Under the pieces are notes generated by a model, which was given only the letters and a program-made list of their open reading frames with translations, was not told the DNA's origin and did not search any database. A stretch of 64,000 nt of DNA from Nocardia amikacinitolerans NBRC 108937 (GTDB lineage Bacteria; Actinomycetota; Actinomycetes; Mycobacteriales; Mycobacteriaceae). Location: assembly GCF_001612615.1 (NCBI RefSeq), contig NZ_BDAU01000036.1:26968-90967 (forward strand), read 5' to 3'. A program made the position numbers and the translations under genes. Below are positions 19,979 to 28,373 of the stretch, piece by piece. Each line of letters begins with the position of its first letter. Within the stretch, counting starts at the first letter, position 1.

Positions 19979-20857
19979 GTGCCCGGTCGCACGAACGTCG
20001 TCGCGCGCGGCGGCCGCCGCTGCGTGGTGATGGGCGTCGTGAACGTCACCAGCGATTCGTTCTCCGACGGCGGCCGCTACCTCGATCCCGAACTCGCCAT
20101 CGCGCACGGCGTCGAGCTGTACCGGGCAGGCGCCGACATCATCGACGTCGGCGGCGAATCGACCAGGCCCGGCGCGGACCGCGTCGATCCGGAAACCGAG
20201 GCGGCCAGGGTCGCGCCGGTCATCCGCGGGCTGGTCGCGGCGGGCGTGCCGACCAGCGTGGACACCATGCGGGCGAGCGTCGCCGAGGCGGCGCTCGGCG
20301 CCGGTGTGTCGGTGATCAACGACGTCTCCGGCGGGCGCGCCGATCCCGAGATGGTGAAAGTCGTTGCCGCTGCGGAAGTTCCGTGGATTCTCATGCACTG
20401 GCGGGCGGGTGCCGACTATCGGCACACCGGTCCGGCCGATCACTACGACGATGTCGTCGCCGAGGTGCGCGCCGAGTTGAACGCGCAGGTCGAGCTCGCC
20501 GTCGCCGCGGGCGTCGACCCGTCCCGGCTGATCCTGGATCCCGGCCTCGGCTTCGCCAAGAACGCCGACCACAACTGGGCGCTGCTCGGCGCGCTGCCCG
20601 ACTTCGTCGCCGACGGCCTTCCGGTGCTGATCGGCGCCTCGCGCAAACGCTTCCTCGGCGCCCTGCTCGCCGACGCCGACGGTCCGCGGCCGCCGGACGG
20701 CAGGGAGGTCGCCACCGCGACGGTCTCCGCGCTGGCCGCCATGCACGGCGCCTGGGGAGTCCGCGTGCACGACGTGCGAGCCTCCCTGGACGCGATCGCC
20801 GTCACCGACGCCTGGCAGCGCGCCGCCCGGCCGATTCCGCGAGGAGCGCAGGAATGA
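19979..20857 (+). CDS. folP: Dihydropteroate synthase
   Basis: Condenses p-aminobenzoate with hydroxymethyldihydropterin diphosphate; the sulfonamide target. 292 residues from GTG 19979, preceded by GAGGGAGGA. Motifs: VMGVVNVTSDSFSDGGRY, DVGGESTRPGADRVD (the loop that carries resistance changes in other species), LILDPGLGFAKN and IGASRKRFLG. Eleven bp after folE, and its stop overlaps folB as ATGA. Confidence 0.96.
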   Translation: MPGRTNVVARGGRRCVVMGVVNVTSDSFSDGGRYLDPELAIAHGVELYRAGADIIDVGGESTRPGADRVDPETEAARVAPVIRGLVAAGVPTSVDTMRASVAEAALGAGVSVINDVSGGRADPEMVKVVAAAEVPWILMHWRAGADYRHTGPADHYDDVVAEVRAELNAQVELAVAAGVDPSRLILDPGLGFAKNADHNWALLGALPDFVADGLPVLIGASRKRFLGALLADADGPRPPDGREVATATVSALAAMHGAWGVRVHDVRASLDAIAVTDAWQRAARPIPRGAQE

Positions 20858-21291
20858 ACTCGTCCACGGCACCGGTGACCCACGAGGGCCGACCGGGGGA
20901 GCGCGGCGGCCTGCCGTCCGGTCCCGACCGGATCGAACTGCGCGGGCTGCGCGCCTTCGGTAACCACGGGGTCTTCGAGCACGAGCGCCGCGACGGACAG
21001 GAGTTCGTCGTCGACCTGACCGTGTGGGTGGATTTCGCGGCGGCCGCCGCCTCCGACGACTTGGCCGCCACGGTGGACTACGGCGCGCTGGCCGAACGCG
21101 CGGTGCGGATCGTGCAGGGCCCGCCGCGCAATCTGATCGAGACGGTGGTCTCCGAGATCGCCGACGACGTGATGACCGACCCGCGCATTCGCGCCGTCGA
21201 AGTGGTGGTGCACAAGCCGTCCGCCCCGATTCCGCACACCTTCGCCGATGTCCGCGTGGTGACCTCCCGCGTGCGCGAGGGCGCCGAATGA
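20854..21291 (+). CDS. folB: Dihydroneopterin aldolase
   Basis: 145 residues from ATG 20854, in an ATGA overlap with folP. It converts dihydroneopterin to hydroxymethyldihydropterin and glycolaldehyde. The family pattern GLRAFGNHGVFEHERRDGQE begins at about residue 30, followed by the VDYGALAE region. The first ~25 residues (Thr/Gly/Pro-rich) are an extension compared with typical 120-residue members. It overlaps folK by ATGA. Confidence 0.95.
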   Translation: MNSSTAPVTHEGRPGERGGLPSGPDRIELRGLRAFGNHGVFEHERRDGQEFVVDLTVWVDFAAAAASDDLAATVDYGALAERAVRIVQGPPRNLIETVVSEIADDVMTDPRIRAVEVVVHKPSAPIPHTFADVRVVTSRVREGAE

Positions 21292-21836
21292 GTCGCGCCG
21301 TCCTGTCGATCGGCTCGAACATGGGGGACCGCTTAGCGCACCTGCGCAGCGTTGTGGATGGGCTCGCGCAGCGGGTCGTCGCGGTGTCGGCGGTGTACTC
21401 GACCGCGCCGTGGGGCGGTGTGGATCAGGACGATTTCCTCAATGCCGTTGTGCTGGTGGACGATCCGGAGCTGGATTGCCTCGGCTGGTTGCGCAGGGGC
21501 CAGGAATTCGAGCGGGCCGCGCACCGGGTCCGCGAAGTGCGCTGGGGCGCGCGAACTCTCGACGTGGACGTGGTGTGGTGCGCCGAATCCGGTCCGTCGG
21601 GGCCGGTGCCGTGCGTCAGCGCCGATCCGGAGCTGACCCTGCCGCACCCGCAGGCGCACAACCGGGCCTTCGTGCTGATCCCGTGGCTGGACGTGGAACC
21701 CGAGGCGCGGCTGTCCGTCGCTGGGGTCGACCGGCCGGTCCGGGAATGGCTCGCCGCGCTCGACGCCGACGAGCGGGCCGGTGTGCACCGGACCGAGCTG
21801 TCGCTGCACCGGACCGCGGGGGGAGCCGCATCGTGA
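21288..21836 (+). CDS. folK: 2-amino-4-hydroxy-6-hydroxymethyldihydropteridine diphosphokinase
   Basis: 182 residues. It transfers diphosphate from ATP to hydroxymethyldihydropterin, feeding FolP. Signatures: LSIGSNMGDR at the N-terminus, YSTAPWGGVDQDDFLNAVV, and RVREVRWGARTLDVDVVW, whose two Asp residues bind Mg. The translation start is coupled to folB (ATGA) and its stop to the next gene (GTGA). Confidence 0.96.
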   Translation: MSRAVLSIGSNMGDRLAHLRSVVDGLAQRVVAVSAVYSTAPWGGVDQDDFLNAVVLVDDPELDCLGWLRRGQEFERAAHRVREVRWGARTLDVDVVWCAESGPSGPVPCVSADPELTLPHPQAHNRAFVLIPWLDVEPEARLSVAGVDRPVREWLAALDADERAGVHRTELSLHRTAGGAAS

Positions 21837-22309
21837 AGCTCAAACCGACCAGGGTGCTCGACCTGGGCGCCAACGTGCTGATCGCGGCGATCGTCGCGTG
21901 GATCGCCACCAGGGTCGCCTACGCGAATTTCCCGCCGATCTCGATCTACGCGGGGGCCTCGCTGTATCCGGTGGCCGCCATCGAGGTCGTGCTCGCCTTC
22001 GTCATCCGCGCCAGGGTCAGCGACCACCAGATCGGGGACGGCAGGGACCAGTTGCATCCGATCACCGCCGCGCGCGCCGTCGCGTTGGCGAAGGCCTCGC
22101 TGCAAGTCGGTTCGATCGCCGCCGGTGTCTGGCTCGGCTTCCTGTGCTGGGTCTTTCCGCAGCGCGGCACCCTCCGGGCGGCTGCCGCCGATTCGCCGGG
22201 CGCGGTCGTCGGCATGTTCGCGGGGGTGGCGCTGGTCGCCGCCGCGCTGTGGCTCGAGTATTGCTGCCGGGCTCCTGACGAGCCGCCGGACGAATCAGCA
22301 ACTACGTAG
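21833..22309 (+). CDS. DUF3180 family membrane protein
   Basis: 158 residues with four hydrophobic segments (about 14-35, 42-60, 88-110, 125-148) and a short acidic C-terminus. DUF3180 proteins follow folK across mycolic-acid bacteria (Rv3605c position in M. tuberculosis); function unknown. GTG 21833 overlaps the folK stop as GTGA, so it belongs to the folate operon at least transcriptionally. Confidence 0.88.
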   Translation: MKLKPTRVLDLGANVLIAAIVAWIATRVAYANFPPISIYAGASLYPVAAIEVVLAFVIRARVSDHQIGDGRDQLHPITAARAVALAKASLQVGSIAAGVWLGFLCWVFPQRGTLRAAAADSPGAVVGMFAGVALVAAALWLEYCCRAPDEPPDESATT

Positions 22310-22379
22310 CAATTCTTCTGATCGGAAGCGAAAGACCAGTTTCTGGGCGTGCCGCGCCAACCCCGCTACCCTGGCGTGC

Positions 22380-23423
22380 ATGGTTTCACCCTCCCGTAGC
22401 AGCACTTCCCGTCCACAGCGGGATCAGGCGGGAAAATTGTTCGTCGGCGCTTTGATTCTGCTCGGTCTGATTGCCAGTGTTTTCCTGGTCTTCAGCAACA
22501 GCCTGCAGTTCATCAGGATCGGTCTGATCGCCGCACTGTGGGCCGCCGCGATCGGCGCGCTCGCCGCGACCAAGTACCGCAAAGACGCCGATGTGGACAA
22601 GGCGAAGGTGCGTGACCTGCAGACGGTCTACGAACTTCAGCTCGAGCGGGAGATCACCGCGCGCCGCGAATACGAGCTCGGCGTCGAGGCGAGGGTGCGC
22701 GAGGAGGTCGGCGCGGACGCCGCGGAACTGGCCGCGCTGCGTGCCGAGCTGACGGTGTTGCGGCAGAGTCTGCAACGCCTCTTCGACGGCGATCTGCCGA
22801 TGGACCGGCCCGCGCTGCGCGCCGACGCCACCCGAATCCAGGAGTTGCCGAGCGCGTACGGCGATCCGGCGAACGATAGCTCCGCGAATGCCGACGGGTG
22901 GGTCGGCCCGCTGGGACAGCAACCGCGCAGCGCGGTCACGCCGGTCTTCGTCCCGGATCATCCGGAGCCGCCGGTCTTCGCGAGCCCGTTCGACGAGCCG
23001 GTCACCGCGGAGACCGCGGTCGTCTCGCCCGACGACTACCCGGACGAGGGCTACGACGACTACGCCGCCGGGTACTCGGAAGACGCGGCCGACCTCGTCC
23101 ACACGACGGGCCCGCTCGGCAGACCCACGGCCTGGTCCGACGCCTTCACCCCGGTCGAGCGGGAAGAAGCGCAGGCCGAACGCGAGGAACCGCAAGCCGA
23201 GCCGTCCGCCCCGCTCCGCCTTCCACCACTGGACGAGGACGCCGCCCCGCACCCGACCATCCCGCCCCTGGCCACCCCGCACCCCACCCCGACGGTCGGC
23301 ACCGCCAGCTCCCGCCGACGCCGCCGCGTCGACCCGGACGCCGACTCGGGCAACGCCTCCCGCCGCCTCTCGGTCGCGGAAATCATGGCGAACCTGCAAT
23401 CCGAACAAAAAGGCAGCGGCTAA
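22380..23423 (+). CDS. Conserved membrane protein, Rv3604c-like (DUF6779-like)
   Basis: 347 residues. Two adjacent N-terminal membrane segments (about 22-40 and 46-62) are followed by a charged coiled-coil-like region (KVRDLQTVYELQLEREITAR) and a long acidic, Pro-rich low-complexity tail ending in a basic patch and LSVAEIMANLQSEQKG. Position and architecture fit Rv3604c of M. tuberculosis; the DUF6779 name is from memory. TACCCT ends 7 nt before ATG 22380, so it likely has its own leaderless promoter. Confidence 0.8.
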   Translation: MVSPSRSSTSRPQRDQAGKLFVGALILLGLIASVFLVFSNSLQFIRIGLIAALWAAAIGALAATKYRKDADVDKAKVRDLQTVYELQLEREITARREYELGVEARVREEVGADAAELAALRAELTVLRQSLQRLFDGDLPMDRPALRADATRIQELPSAYGDPANDSSANADGWVGPLGQQPRSAVTPVFVPDHPEPPVFASPFDEPVTAETAVVSPDDYPDEGYDDYAAGYSEDAADLVHTTGPLGRPTAWSDAFTPVEREEAQAEREEPQAEPSAPLRLPPLDEDAAPHPTIPPLATPHPTPTVGTASSRRRRRVDPDADSGNASRRLSVAEIMANLQSEQKGSG

Positions 23424-23437
23424 CCCTGCCCCTGCCG

Positions 23438-23640
23438 GCCGTCTCGCTGCCCAGCAGGTCGAAGCGCATGCATGAACTCGGCCCGCAACGATCCCCGACG
23501 CACCATCCGCACTCTGCCGACCAGCCCCGGAGCGAGCCCGACGAGCGACCGTTCGCGGCCGTCTCGCTGCCCAGCGGTCGAAGCGCATGCGACGAAGTCG
23601 CGAGTCTCGACCGCTGGGCAGCGAGACATAAAGGCCGCGA
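23438..23640. repeat. Direct and inverted repeats between the Rv3604c-like and DUF2520 genes
   Basis: A 34-35-bp unit beginning GGCCGTCTCGCTGCCCAGC occurs at 23438-23472 and 23557-23590 (the first has one extra A). The second copy also has an inverted partner: GTCTCGCTGCCCAGCGGTCG (from 23561) is complementary to 23608-23627, and the stem resumes as TCGCGGCC (23553-23560)/GGCCGCGA (23633-23640) after a 5-nt bulge. A small GCGAC-GAA-GTCGC hairpin sits in the loop. The 363-bp gap holds no gene. Confidence 0.8.
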
Positions 23641-23786
23641 ACACGCGCGCGCCAGCGCGCCAACAAGCACTGTCTTTCAAATCACGTCCGGGGGCCATGG
23701 CATCGGCAAACTTCGGGCCGATATCCTCGACCTCGTAACGTCTGGTACCCGCGGTGCGGGACTGGAACGACATCGAGAGGACAGTG

Positions 23787-24734
23787 TTGACCTCGAGAAG
23801 CGTGACTTCTGACAACGCGGCTTCGGGCTTCGACCCTGCGCCCGCACGCCTGACGGTGGGAATCGTCTCGGCGGGACGCGTGGGTTCCGCACTCGGCGCA
23901 GCGCTCGAGCGAGCCGGGCACGTGGTGTTCGGCGTCTCCGCCATTTCCGACGCCTCCAAGCACCGGGCTCGGCTGCGGCTGCCCGAATCCGAGATCCTGC
24001 CGATCGAAGAGGTGGCGGCGCGCAGCGAATTGTTGCTGCTCGCGGTGCCCGATACCGAGCTGCCCGGGCTGGTGCGCGGATTGGCGAGCTCGGGTGTGGT
24101 CCGGCCGGGCACCATCGTGGCGCACACGTCGGGCGCCAACGGCGTCGGTGTGCTCGCGCCGCTGGCCGAGATCGGCGCGCTGCCGTTGGCCATCCACCCC
24201 GCGATGACCTTCACCGGCCACGACGAGGACGTCACCAGGTTGGGCAACGCCTGCTTCGGCATCACCGCCGCCGACGACATCGGCTACGCGATCGCGCAGT
24301 CGCTTGTCATCGAGATGGGCGGCGAGCCGGTGCGGGTCTCCGAGGAGAACCGCGCGCTGTACCACGCGGCGCTCGCGCACGGGAGCAACCATCTGGTAAC
24401 CGTGGTGCTGGACGCGGTGGAAGCGTTGCGCGAGGCGCTGGCCGGTCCGGGTCTGCTAGGTCAGCAGATCGTGGACGACCAGCCCAACGGACTCGCCGAG
24501 CGTCTGCTCGCCCCGCTCGCGTCGGCCGCGCTGGACAACGCGCTGCGCCGCGGTCAGTCCGCGCTGACCGGCCCCGTCGCCCGCGGTGACGCGGACGCCG
24601 TCGCGACGCATCTCGCGGCGCTCGAGGCCACCGACGAGCGGCTCGCCGCAGGCTACCGCGCCATGTCGCTGCGCACCGCCGAGCGCGCCAAGACCAACCC
24701 CGCCCTGATCGAGCTCCTGGAAGGACGCCGTTGA
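23787..24734 (+). CDS. Rossmann-like and DUF2520 domain-containing protein
   Basis: 315 residues from TTG 23787, five nt after GAGAGGA (23775-23781); GTG 23784 is the alternative. The N-terminal NAD(P)-binding motif is GIVSAGRVGSALGAALERAGH, and the C-terminal helical DUF2520 half includes ALYHAALAHGSNHLVTV. Orthologues precede panC in mycobacteria (Rv3603c). The fold resembles ketopantoate reductase or pyrroline-5-carboxylate reductase, so a role in pantothenate synthesis is possible but not established. It overlaps panC by one base (TGATG). Confidence 0.88.
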   Translation: MTSRSVTSDNAASGFDPAPARLTVGIVSAGRVGSALGAALERAGHVVFGVSAISDASKHRARLRLPESEILPIEEVAARSELLLLAVPDTELPGLVRGLASSGVVRPGTIVAHTSGANGVGVLAPLAEIGALPLAIHPAMTFTGHDEDVTRLGNACFGITAADDIGYAIAQSLVIEMGGEPVRVSEENRALYHAALAHGSNHLVTVVLDAVEALREALAGPGLLGQQIVDDQPNGLAERLLAPLASAALDNALRRGQSALTGPVARGDADAVATHLAALEATDERLAAGYRAMSLRTAERAKTNPALIELLEGRR

Positions 24735-25660
24735 TGGATCCGAAATTGCGCGGCGCCTACAAGCCGGGCGAACTTACCGTGCACCACGATCCCGCCATGG
24801 TCGCCGCCGTGGCGAAGGCCTTGCGCGGCGTCGGCCGCAGCATCGGTTTGGTGCCGACCATGGGCGCGCTGCACGAGGGTCACCTCGAGATCGTGCGCCG
24901 CGCGAAGCGGACCAATCAGGTGGTGATCGTCTCGATCTTCGTCAACCCGCTGCAATTCGGCGCGAACGAGGATCTGGACAAGTACCCGCGCACCTTGGAC
25001 GCCGACGTCGAACTGCTGCGCGCCGAGGGCGTCGACCTGGTGTTCGCCCCGAGCGTGTCCGATATGTACCCCGACGGCCCGCGCACCACGGTGCATCCCG
25101 GCCCGATCGGCGCGGAGCTGGAGGGCGCGAGCCGTCCGACGCATTTCGCGGGCATGCTCACGGTGGTGGCCAAGCTGCTCCAGATCGCCCGTCCGAGCGA
25201 GGCGTTCTTCGGCGAGAAGGACTACCAGCAGCTCACGCTGATCCGGCAGATGGTGCGCGACCTGAACTTCGACGTGAAGATCGTCGCGGTCCCGACCGTG
25301 CGCGAGCAGGACGGCCTCGCGCTCTCCTCGCGCAACCGCTACCTCGATCCGGCGCAGCGCGAAGCCGCGCTGGCCCTTTCCGCGGCGCTGTCGGCGGGCA
25401 GGCACGCGGGCGGCCTCGGCGCCGACGGCGTGCTCGCCGCCGCCCGCGCCGTTCTCGATGCCGCGACCGGCGTCGACGTCGACTACCTCGAACTGCGCTC
25501 CTCGACCCTCGGCCCGGCCCCGGCCTCCGGCAACGCCCGGTTGCTTGTCGCCGCGAAGGTCGGCGCCACCCGGCTCATCGACAACATCGCCGTCACCCTC
25601 GGCGCTCCGATCGACGGCCACCCGAACCTCGTATCCCAGCCGGCACCGGCAGCTTTCTAG
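24734..25660 (+). CDS. panC: Pantothenate synthetase (pantoate-beta-alanine ligase)
   Basis: 308 residues. ATP-dependent condensation of pantoate and beta-alanine. Motifs: VPTMGALHEGH (HIGH-like ATP site), VSIFVNPLQFG, FFGEKDYQQL and LSSRNRYL (KMSKS-like). ATG 24734 shares one base with the previous stop and has GGAAGGA eight nt upstream; TTG 24731 is also possible. Second gene of the pan-coaX cluster. Confidence 0.97.
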   Translation: MDPKLRGAYKPGELTVHHDPAMVAAVAKALRGVGRSIGLVPTMGALHEGHLEIVRRAKRTNQVVIVSIFVNPLQFGANEDLDKYPRTLDADVELLRAEGVDLVFAPSVSDMYPDGPRTTVHPGPIGAELEGASRPTHFAGMLTVVAKLLQIARPSEAFFGEKDYQQLTLIRQMVRDLNFDVKIVAVPTVREQDGLALSSRNRYLDPAQREAALALSAALSAGRHAGGLGADGVLAAARAVLDAATGVDVDYLELRSSTLGPAPASGNARLLVAAKVGATRLIDNIAVTLGAPIDGHPNLVSQPAPAAF

Positions 25661-25676
25661 AAAGGCGACGACGAAG

Positions 25677-26138
25677 ATGTTGCGCACCATGATGAAGTCC
25701 AAGATCCACCGCGCCACCGTGACCCACGCCGACCTGCACTACGTCGGGTCGGTGACGGTGGACCAGGATCTGCTGGACGCGGCCGATCTGCTCGAGGGCG
25801 AGCAGGTCTGCATCGTCGACATCGACAACGGCGCCCGCCTGGAGACCTACGTGATCGCGGGTGAACGCGGTTCCGGCGTCATCGGTATCAACGGCGCCGC
25901 CGCGCACCTGGTGCATCCCGGCGACCTGGTCATCCTGATCGCCTACGGGATGATGAACGAGCAGGAGATCGCCGAGTACGACCCGAAGGTCGTCTTCGTC
26001 GACGAGCGCAACCGCCCCGTCGAGCTCGGCTCCGATCCGGCGCACGCCCCCGAGGGCTCCGGCCTCACCTCCCCGCGCTCGCTGCGTTCACCCACCCCGC
26101 CGGCTCCGCCGGCTGCCGTCCCCGTTGTCTTCGCCTGA
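25677..26138 (+). CDS. panD: Aspartate 1-decarboxylase (pyruvoyl enzyme)
   Basis: 153 residues. It makes beta-alanine for PanC. The self-cleavage site is Gly24-Ser25 in LHYVGSVTVD, exactly where the family has it; Ser25 becomes the pyruvoyl group. The conserved part ends near residue 120 (VVFVDERNRPVEL), followed by a 30-residue Pro/Ala-rich tail longer than in the E. coli enzyme. It lies 16 bp after panC. Confidence 0.96.
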   Translation: MLRTMMKSKIHRATVTHADLHYVGSVTVDQDLLDAADLLEGEQVCIVDIDNGARLETYVIAGERGSGVIGINGAAAHLVHPGDLVILIAYGMMNEQEIAEYDPKVVFVDERNRPVELGSDPAHAPEGSGLTSPRSLRSPTPPAPPAAVPVVFA

Positions 26139-26167
26139 CGGCCAGAACTTCGAAAGTCGGGTGAGCA

Positions 26168-26962
26168 ATGCTGCTGACCATCGACGTCCGCAACACCAGC
26201 ATCGAGCTCGGCCTGTTCTCCGGCAGCGGCTCGCACGCAAAGCTGGTGCGGCACTGGCGGATGCACACCAATCCGCTGCTGACCGCCGACGAGTTCGCCA
26301 TGCAGGTGCGCGGTCTCGTCGGGGCCCAGCTGGACGAGGTGATGGGCGTCGCGGCCCTGTCCACGGTGCCGCCGGTGCTGCACGAGCTGCGCGCCATGCT
26401 GGAGCGGTACTGGTCGCACGTGCCGCACGTGGTGGTGGAACCCGGTGTGCGGACCGGCATTCCGTTGCTGGTCGACAATCCGAAGGAGATCGGCGCCGAC
26501 CGGATCGTGAACGCGCTCGCCGCCCAGCAGCGCTTCGGCTCGGCCGCGATCGTCGTCGATTTCGGGACGGCGACCACCGTGGACCTCGTCTCGTCCAAGG
26601 GCGAGTTCCTCGGCGGCGTCATCGCGCCCGGCGTCGCCATCTCCAGTGAGGCGCTCATCGAGCGAGCGGCGCTGCGCCGCGTCGAGTTGGCGCGCCCGCG
26701 TTCGGTGGTCGGCAAGAACACCGTCGAGGCGATCCAGTCCGGCGCGGTGTTCGGTTTCGCCGGGCTGGTCGACGGTCTGATCGACCGCATCCGCGACGAG
26801 TTCGACGCGTTCGCGGGCGACGACGTCGCGGTGGTCGCCACCGGCATCAGCGCGCCGCTGATCGTGCCGGAGTCGGAGACCATCGACCATCACGAGCCGC
26901 ACCTGACCCTGACCGGGCTTCGCCTGGTCTACGAACGCAACCAGCAGCGCCGCAAATCCTGA
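26168..26962 (+). CDS. coaX: Type III pantothenate kinase
   Basis: 264 residues; first step of CoA synthesis from pantothenate. The ASKHA-fold motifs are present: LLTIDVRNTSIELGLF (phosphate loop, with DVRNT where DVGNT is usual), KEIGADRIVNALAA and VVDFGTATTVDLV. The gene follows panD by 29 bp, so the pathway runs DUF2520-PanC-PanD-CoaX in a single transcription unit. Confidence 0.95.
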   Translation: MLLTIDVRNTSIELGLFSGSGSHAKLVRHWRMHTNPLLTADEFAMQVRGLVGAQLDEVMGVAALSTVPPVLHELRAMLERYWSHVPHVVVEPGVRTGIPLLVDNPKEIGADRIVNALAAQQRFGSAAIVVDFGTATTVDLVSSKGEFLGGVIAPGVAISSEALIERAALRRVELARPRSVVGKNTVEAIQSGAVFGFAGLVDGLIDRIRDEFDAFAGDDVAVVATGISAPLIVPESETIDHHEPHLTLTGLRLVYERNQQRRKS

Positions 26963-27005
26963 CCGCGCGCCCGGGGTGGGGCGTGTATCACCCCGGGTGG
27001 GTCTG

Positions 27006-27033
27006 TTGCTCCCGCGAAGAGCGCTGCTAGACT
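27006..27033 (+). promoter_or_regulatory. Promoter of the cysteine leader
   Basis: TTGCTC (27006-27011), a 16-nt spacer, then TAGACT (27028-27033). The -10 ends 7 nt before GTG 27041, so transcription is expected to begin at the first base of the leader ORF, giving a leaderless mRNA. Confidence 0.65.
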
Positions 27034-27040
27034 CGCCGAC

Positions 27041-27082
27041 GTGTCTTTCCGCGTGAGCACCCAGGAGTGTTGTCGAGGCTGA
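27041..27082 (+). CDS. Leaderless Cys-Cys leader peptide
   Basis: A 13-codon reading frame, M-S-F-R-V-S-T-Q-E-C-C-R-G, beginning with GTG right at the predicted transcription start and carrying two consecutive TGT codons (27068-27073) just before the stop. Leaderless short ORFs with consecutive Cys codons act as cysteine-responsive attenuators in mycobacteria. Here the downstream genes are a cysteine dioxygenase and a rhodanese, which fits. The peptide itself probably matters less than ribosome position. Confidence 0.7.
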   Translation: MSFRVSTQECCRG

Positions 27083-27106
27083 TTCCGGCCTCGACCGATC
27101 GAGGCC
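27072..27106 (+). promoter_or_regulatory. Mutually exclusive hairpins of the cysteine attenuator
   Basis: GTCGAGGC (27072-27079), which overlaps the second Cys codon, can pair with GCCTCGAC (27088-27095). Alternatively GGCCTCGA (27087-27094) can pair with TCGAGGCC (27099-27106) around a CCGA loop. Both stems have 8 perfect base pairs and share 27088-27094, so only one can form. A ribosome stalled on or released from the Cys codons would decide which. CCTCGACCGATC recurs at 27118, offering a third pairing option nearer the GGAG site of the cysteine dioxygenase gene. Confidence 0.6.
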
Positions 27107-27151
27107 GACCACGAGTCCCTCGACCGATCCCCACCTCCTGGAGTTTCGCTC

Positions 27152-27748
27152 ATGCGTTCCTCTGTTCTTTCCCTTTCGTCCGCACGTGACGGCCTGTCGG
27201 CCCGTCCGCCGGTCGACCGTGCCGTCGCCCCAGCGCTCCCGACCCGGCTGCGTCCCGCCGATCTGCTGCGGCTGACCGACGAGGGCGCCGAGGACGTGCT
27301 CGCGGGCCGCTACGACCACCTGCTTCCGGCGGGCGGCGTCTGGCCCGTCGAAGAACGCTGGGCGGCCCGGTTGCTCTCCGACGACGAGGTCGACGTCTGG
27401 CTGATCAGCTGGACGCCGGGCAAGTCCACCGAGCTGCACGACCACGCCGGATCGCTCGGCGCGCTCACCGTGCTCAGCGGCGCGCTCTCGGAATTCCGTT
27501 GGAACGGCACGGAATTGCGCAGGCGCACGCTGACCGCGGGCGATCAGGCTTCCTTTCCCATCGGCTGGGTGCACGACGTGATGCGCGCACCGGCCGCCGC
27601 CGAATCCGCGGGCCCGCTCGATCCGACGTTGAGCGTGCACGCCTATTCCCCGCCGCTGACCGCGATGTCCTACTACGAGGTGACCGGCCACGGCACCCTG
27701 CGGCGTACCCGAACCGTTCTCACCGACCAGCCCGAAGGTGATATGTGA
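27152..27748 (+). CDS. Cysteine dioxygenase family protein (cupin)
   Basis: 198 residues from ATG 27152 with TGGAG at 27139-27143. The cupin metal motif is ISWTPGKSTELHDHAGSLGA with His96 and His98; the third ligand is His141 in IGWVHDVM. It probably oxidises cysteine (or a related thiol such as 3-mercaptopropionate) to the sulfinate using Fe(II) and O2. The first 30 residues are a variable extension. It overlaps the rhodanese gene, and both lie under the Cys leader, which supports a role in cysteine breakdown. Confidence 0.88.
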   Translation: MRSSVLSLSSARDGLSARPPVDRAVAPALPTRLRPADLLRLTDEGAEDVLAGRYDHLLPAGGVWPVEERWAARLLSDDEVDVWLISWTPGKSTELHDHAGSLGALTVLSGALSEFRWNGTELRRRTLTAGDQASFPIGWVHDVMRAPAAAESAGPLDPTLSVHAYSPPLTAMSYYEVTGHGTLRRTRTVLTDQPEGDM

Positions 27749-28179
27749 TGGCCCCCTTGACCATCGATCAGATGCTCGACAACGCGCGCGAGCAGATCGA
27801 CCGGATCTACGCGTTCGAATTGCCCGCCGCGCTCGCCAGGGGCGCCATTCTGGTGGACATCCGCCCGCAGGCGCAGCGCGAGCGGGAGGGCACGCTGCCC
27901 GGCGCCCTGGTGATCGAGCGGAATGTGCTCGAATGGCGGCTCGACCCGACAAGTTCGGCGCGTTTGGCGCTGGCCGCCGATCACGACGTGGAATGGATCG
28001 TCGTCTGCTCCGAGGGCTACACCTCCAGCCTGGCCGCCGCCTCGCTGCAACAACTCGGGCTGCACCGGGCCACCGATCTGATCGGCGGTTACCAGGCGCT
28101 CAAGGCGGCGGGCCTGCTCACCATCGCGAGCCGGGCGCCGCACTTCGCCCGCGAGGTCACCGCGCTCGCCTCGCTGTAA
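27748..28179 (+). CDS. Rhodanese-like domain protein
   Basis: 143 residues, a single rhodanese domain: ILVDIRPQAQREREGTLPGA, then WIVVCSEGYTSSLAA with the catalytic Cys87. It transfers sulfane sulfur to an acceptor thiol or cyanide. ATG 27748 shares a base with the preceding stop (TGATG); GTG 27745 is the alternative. Co-transcribed with the cysteine dioxygenase gene. Confidence 0.9.
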   Translation: MAPLTIDQMLDNAREQIDRIYAFELPAALARGAILVDIRPQAQREREGTLPGALVIERNVLEWRLDPTSSARLALAADHDVEWIVVCSEGYTSSLAAASLQQLGLHRATDLIGGYQALKAAGLLTIASRAPHFAREVTALASL

Positions 28180-28373
28180 TTCGGCGCGAGTTGCTTCTAT
28201 CTCGAAATAGTAGGTAGCGCAATCGGTTTCGGTATTCCTTCGGCTTTCGTTCCGAAGGTGGCCCTCGGAAAGGCGCCCGGGGTCGGCACCGGAAATCGAT
28301 GCCGATTCGTTACTATCGGGCGGAGCCCGGGCGGCCGCAAAAGGATTTCCGGTGCACGCTAGGGTTGTCCGAT

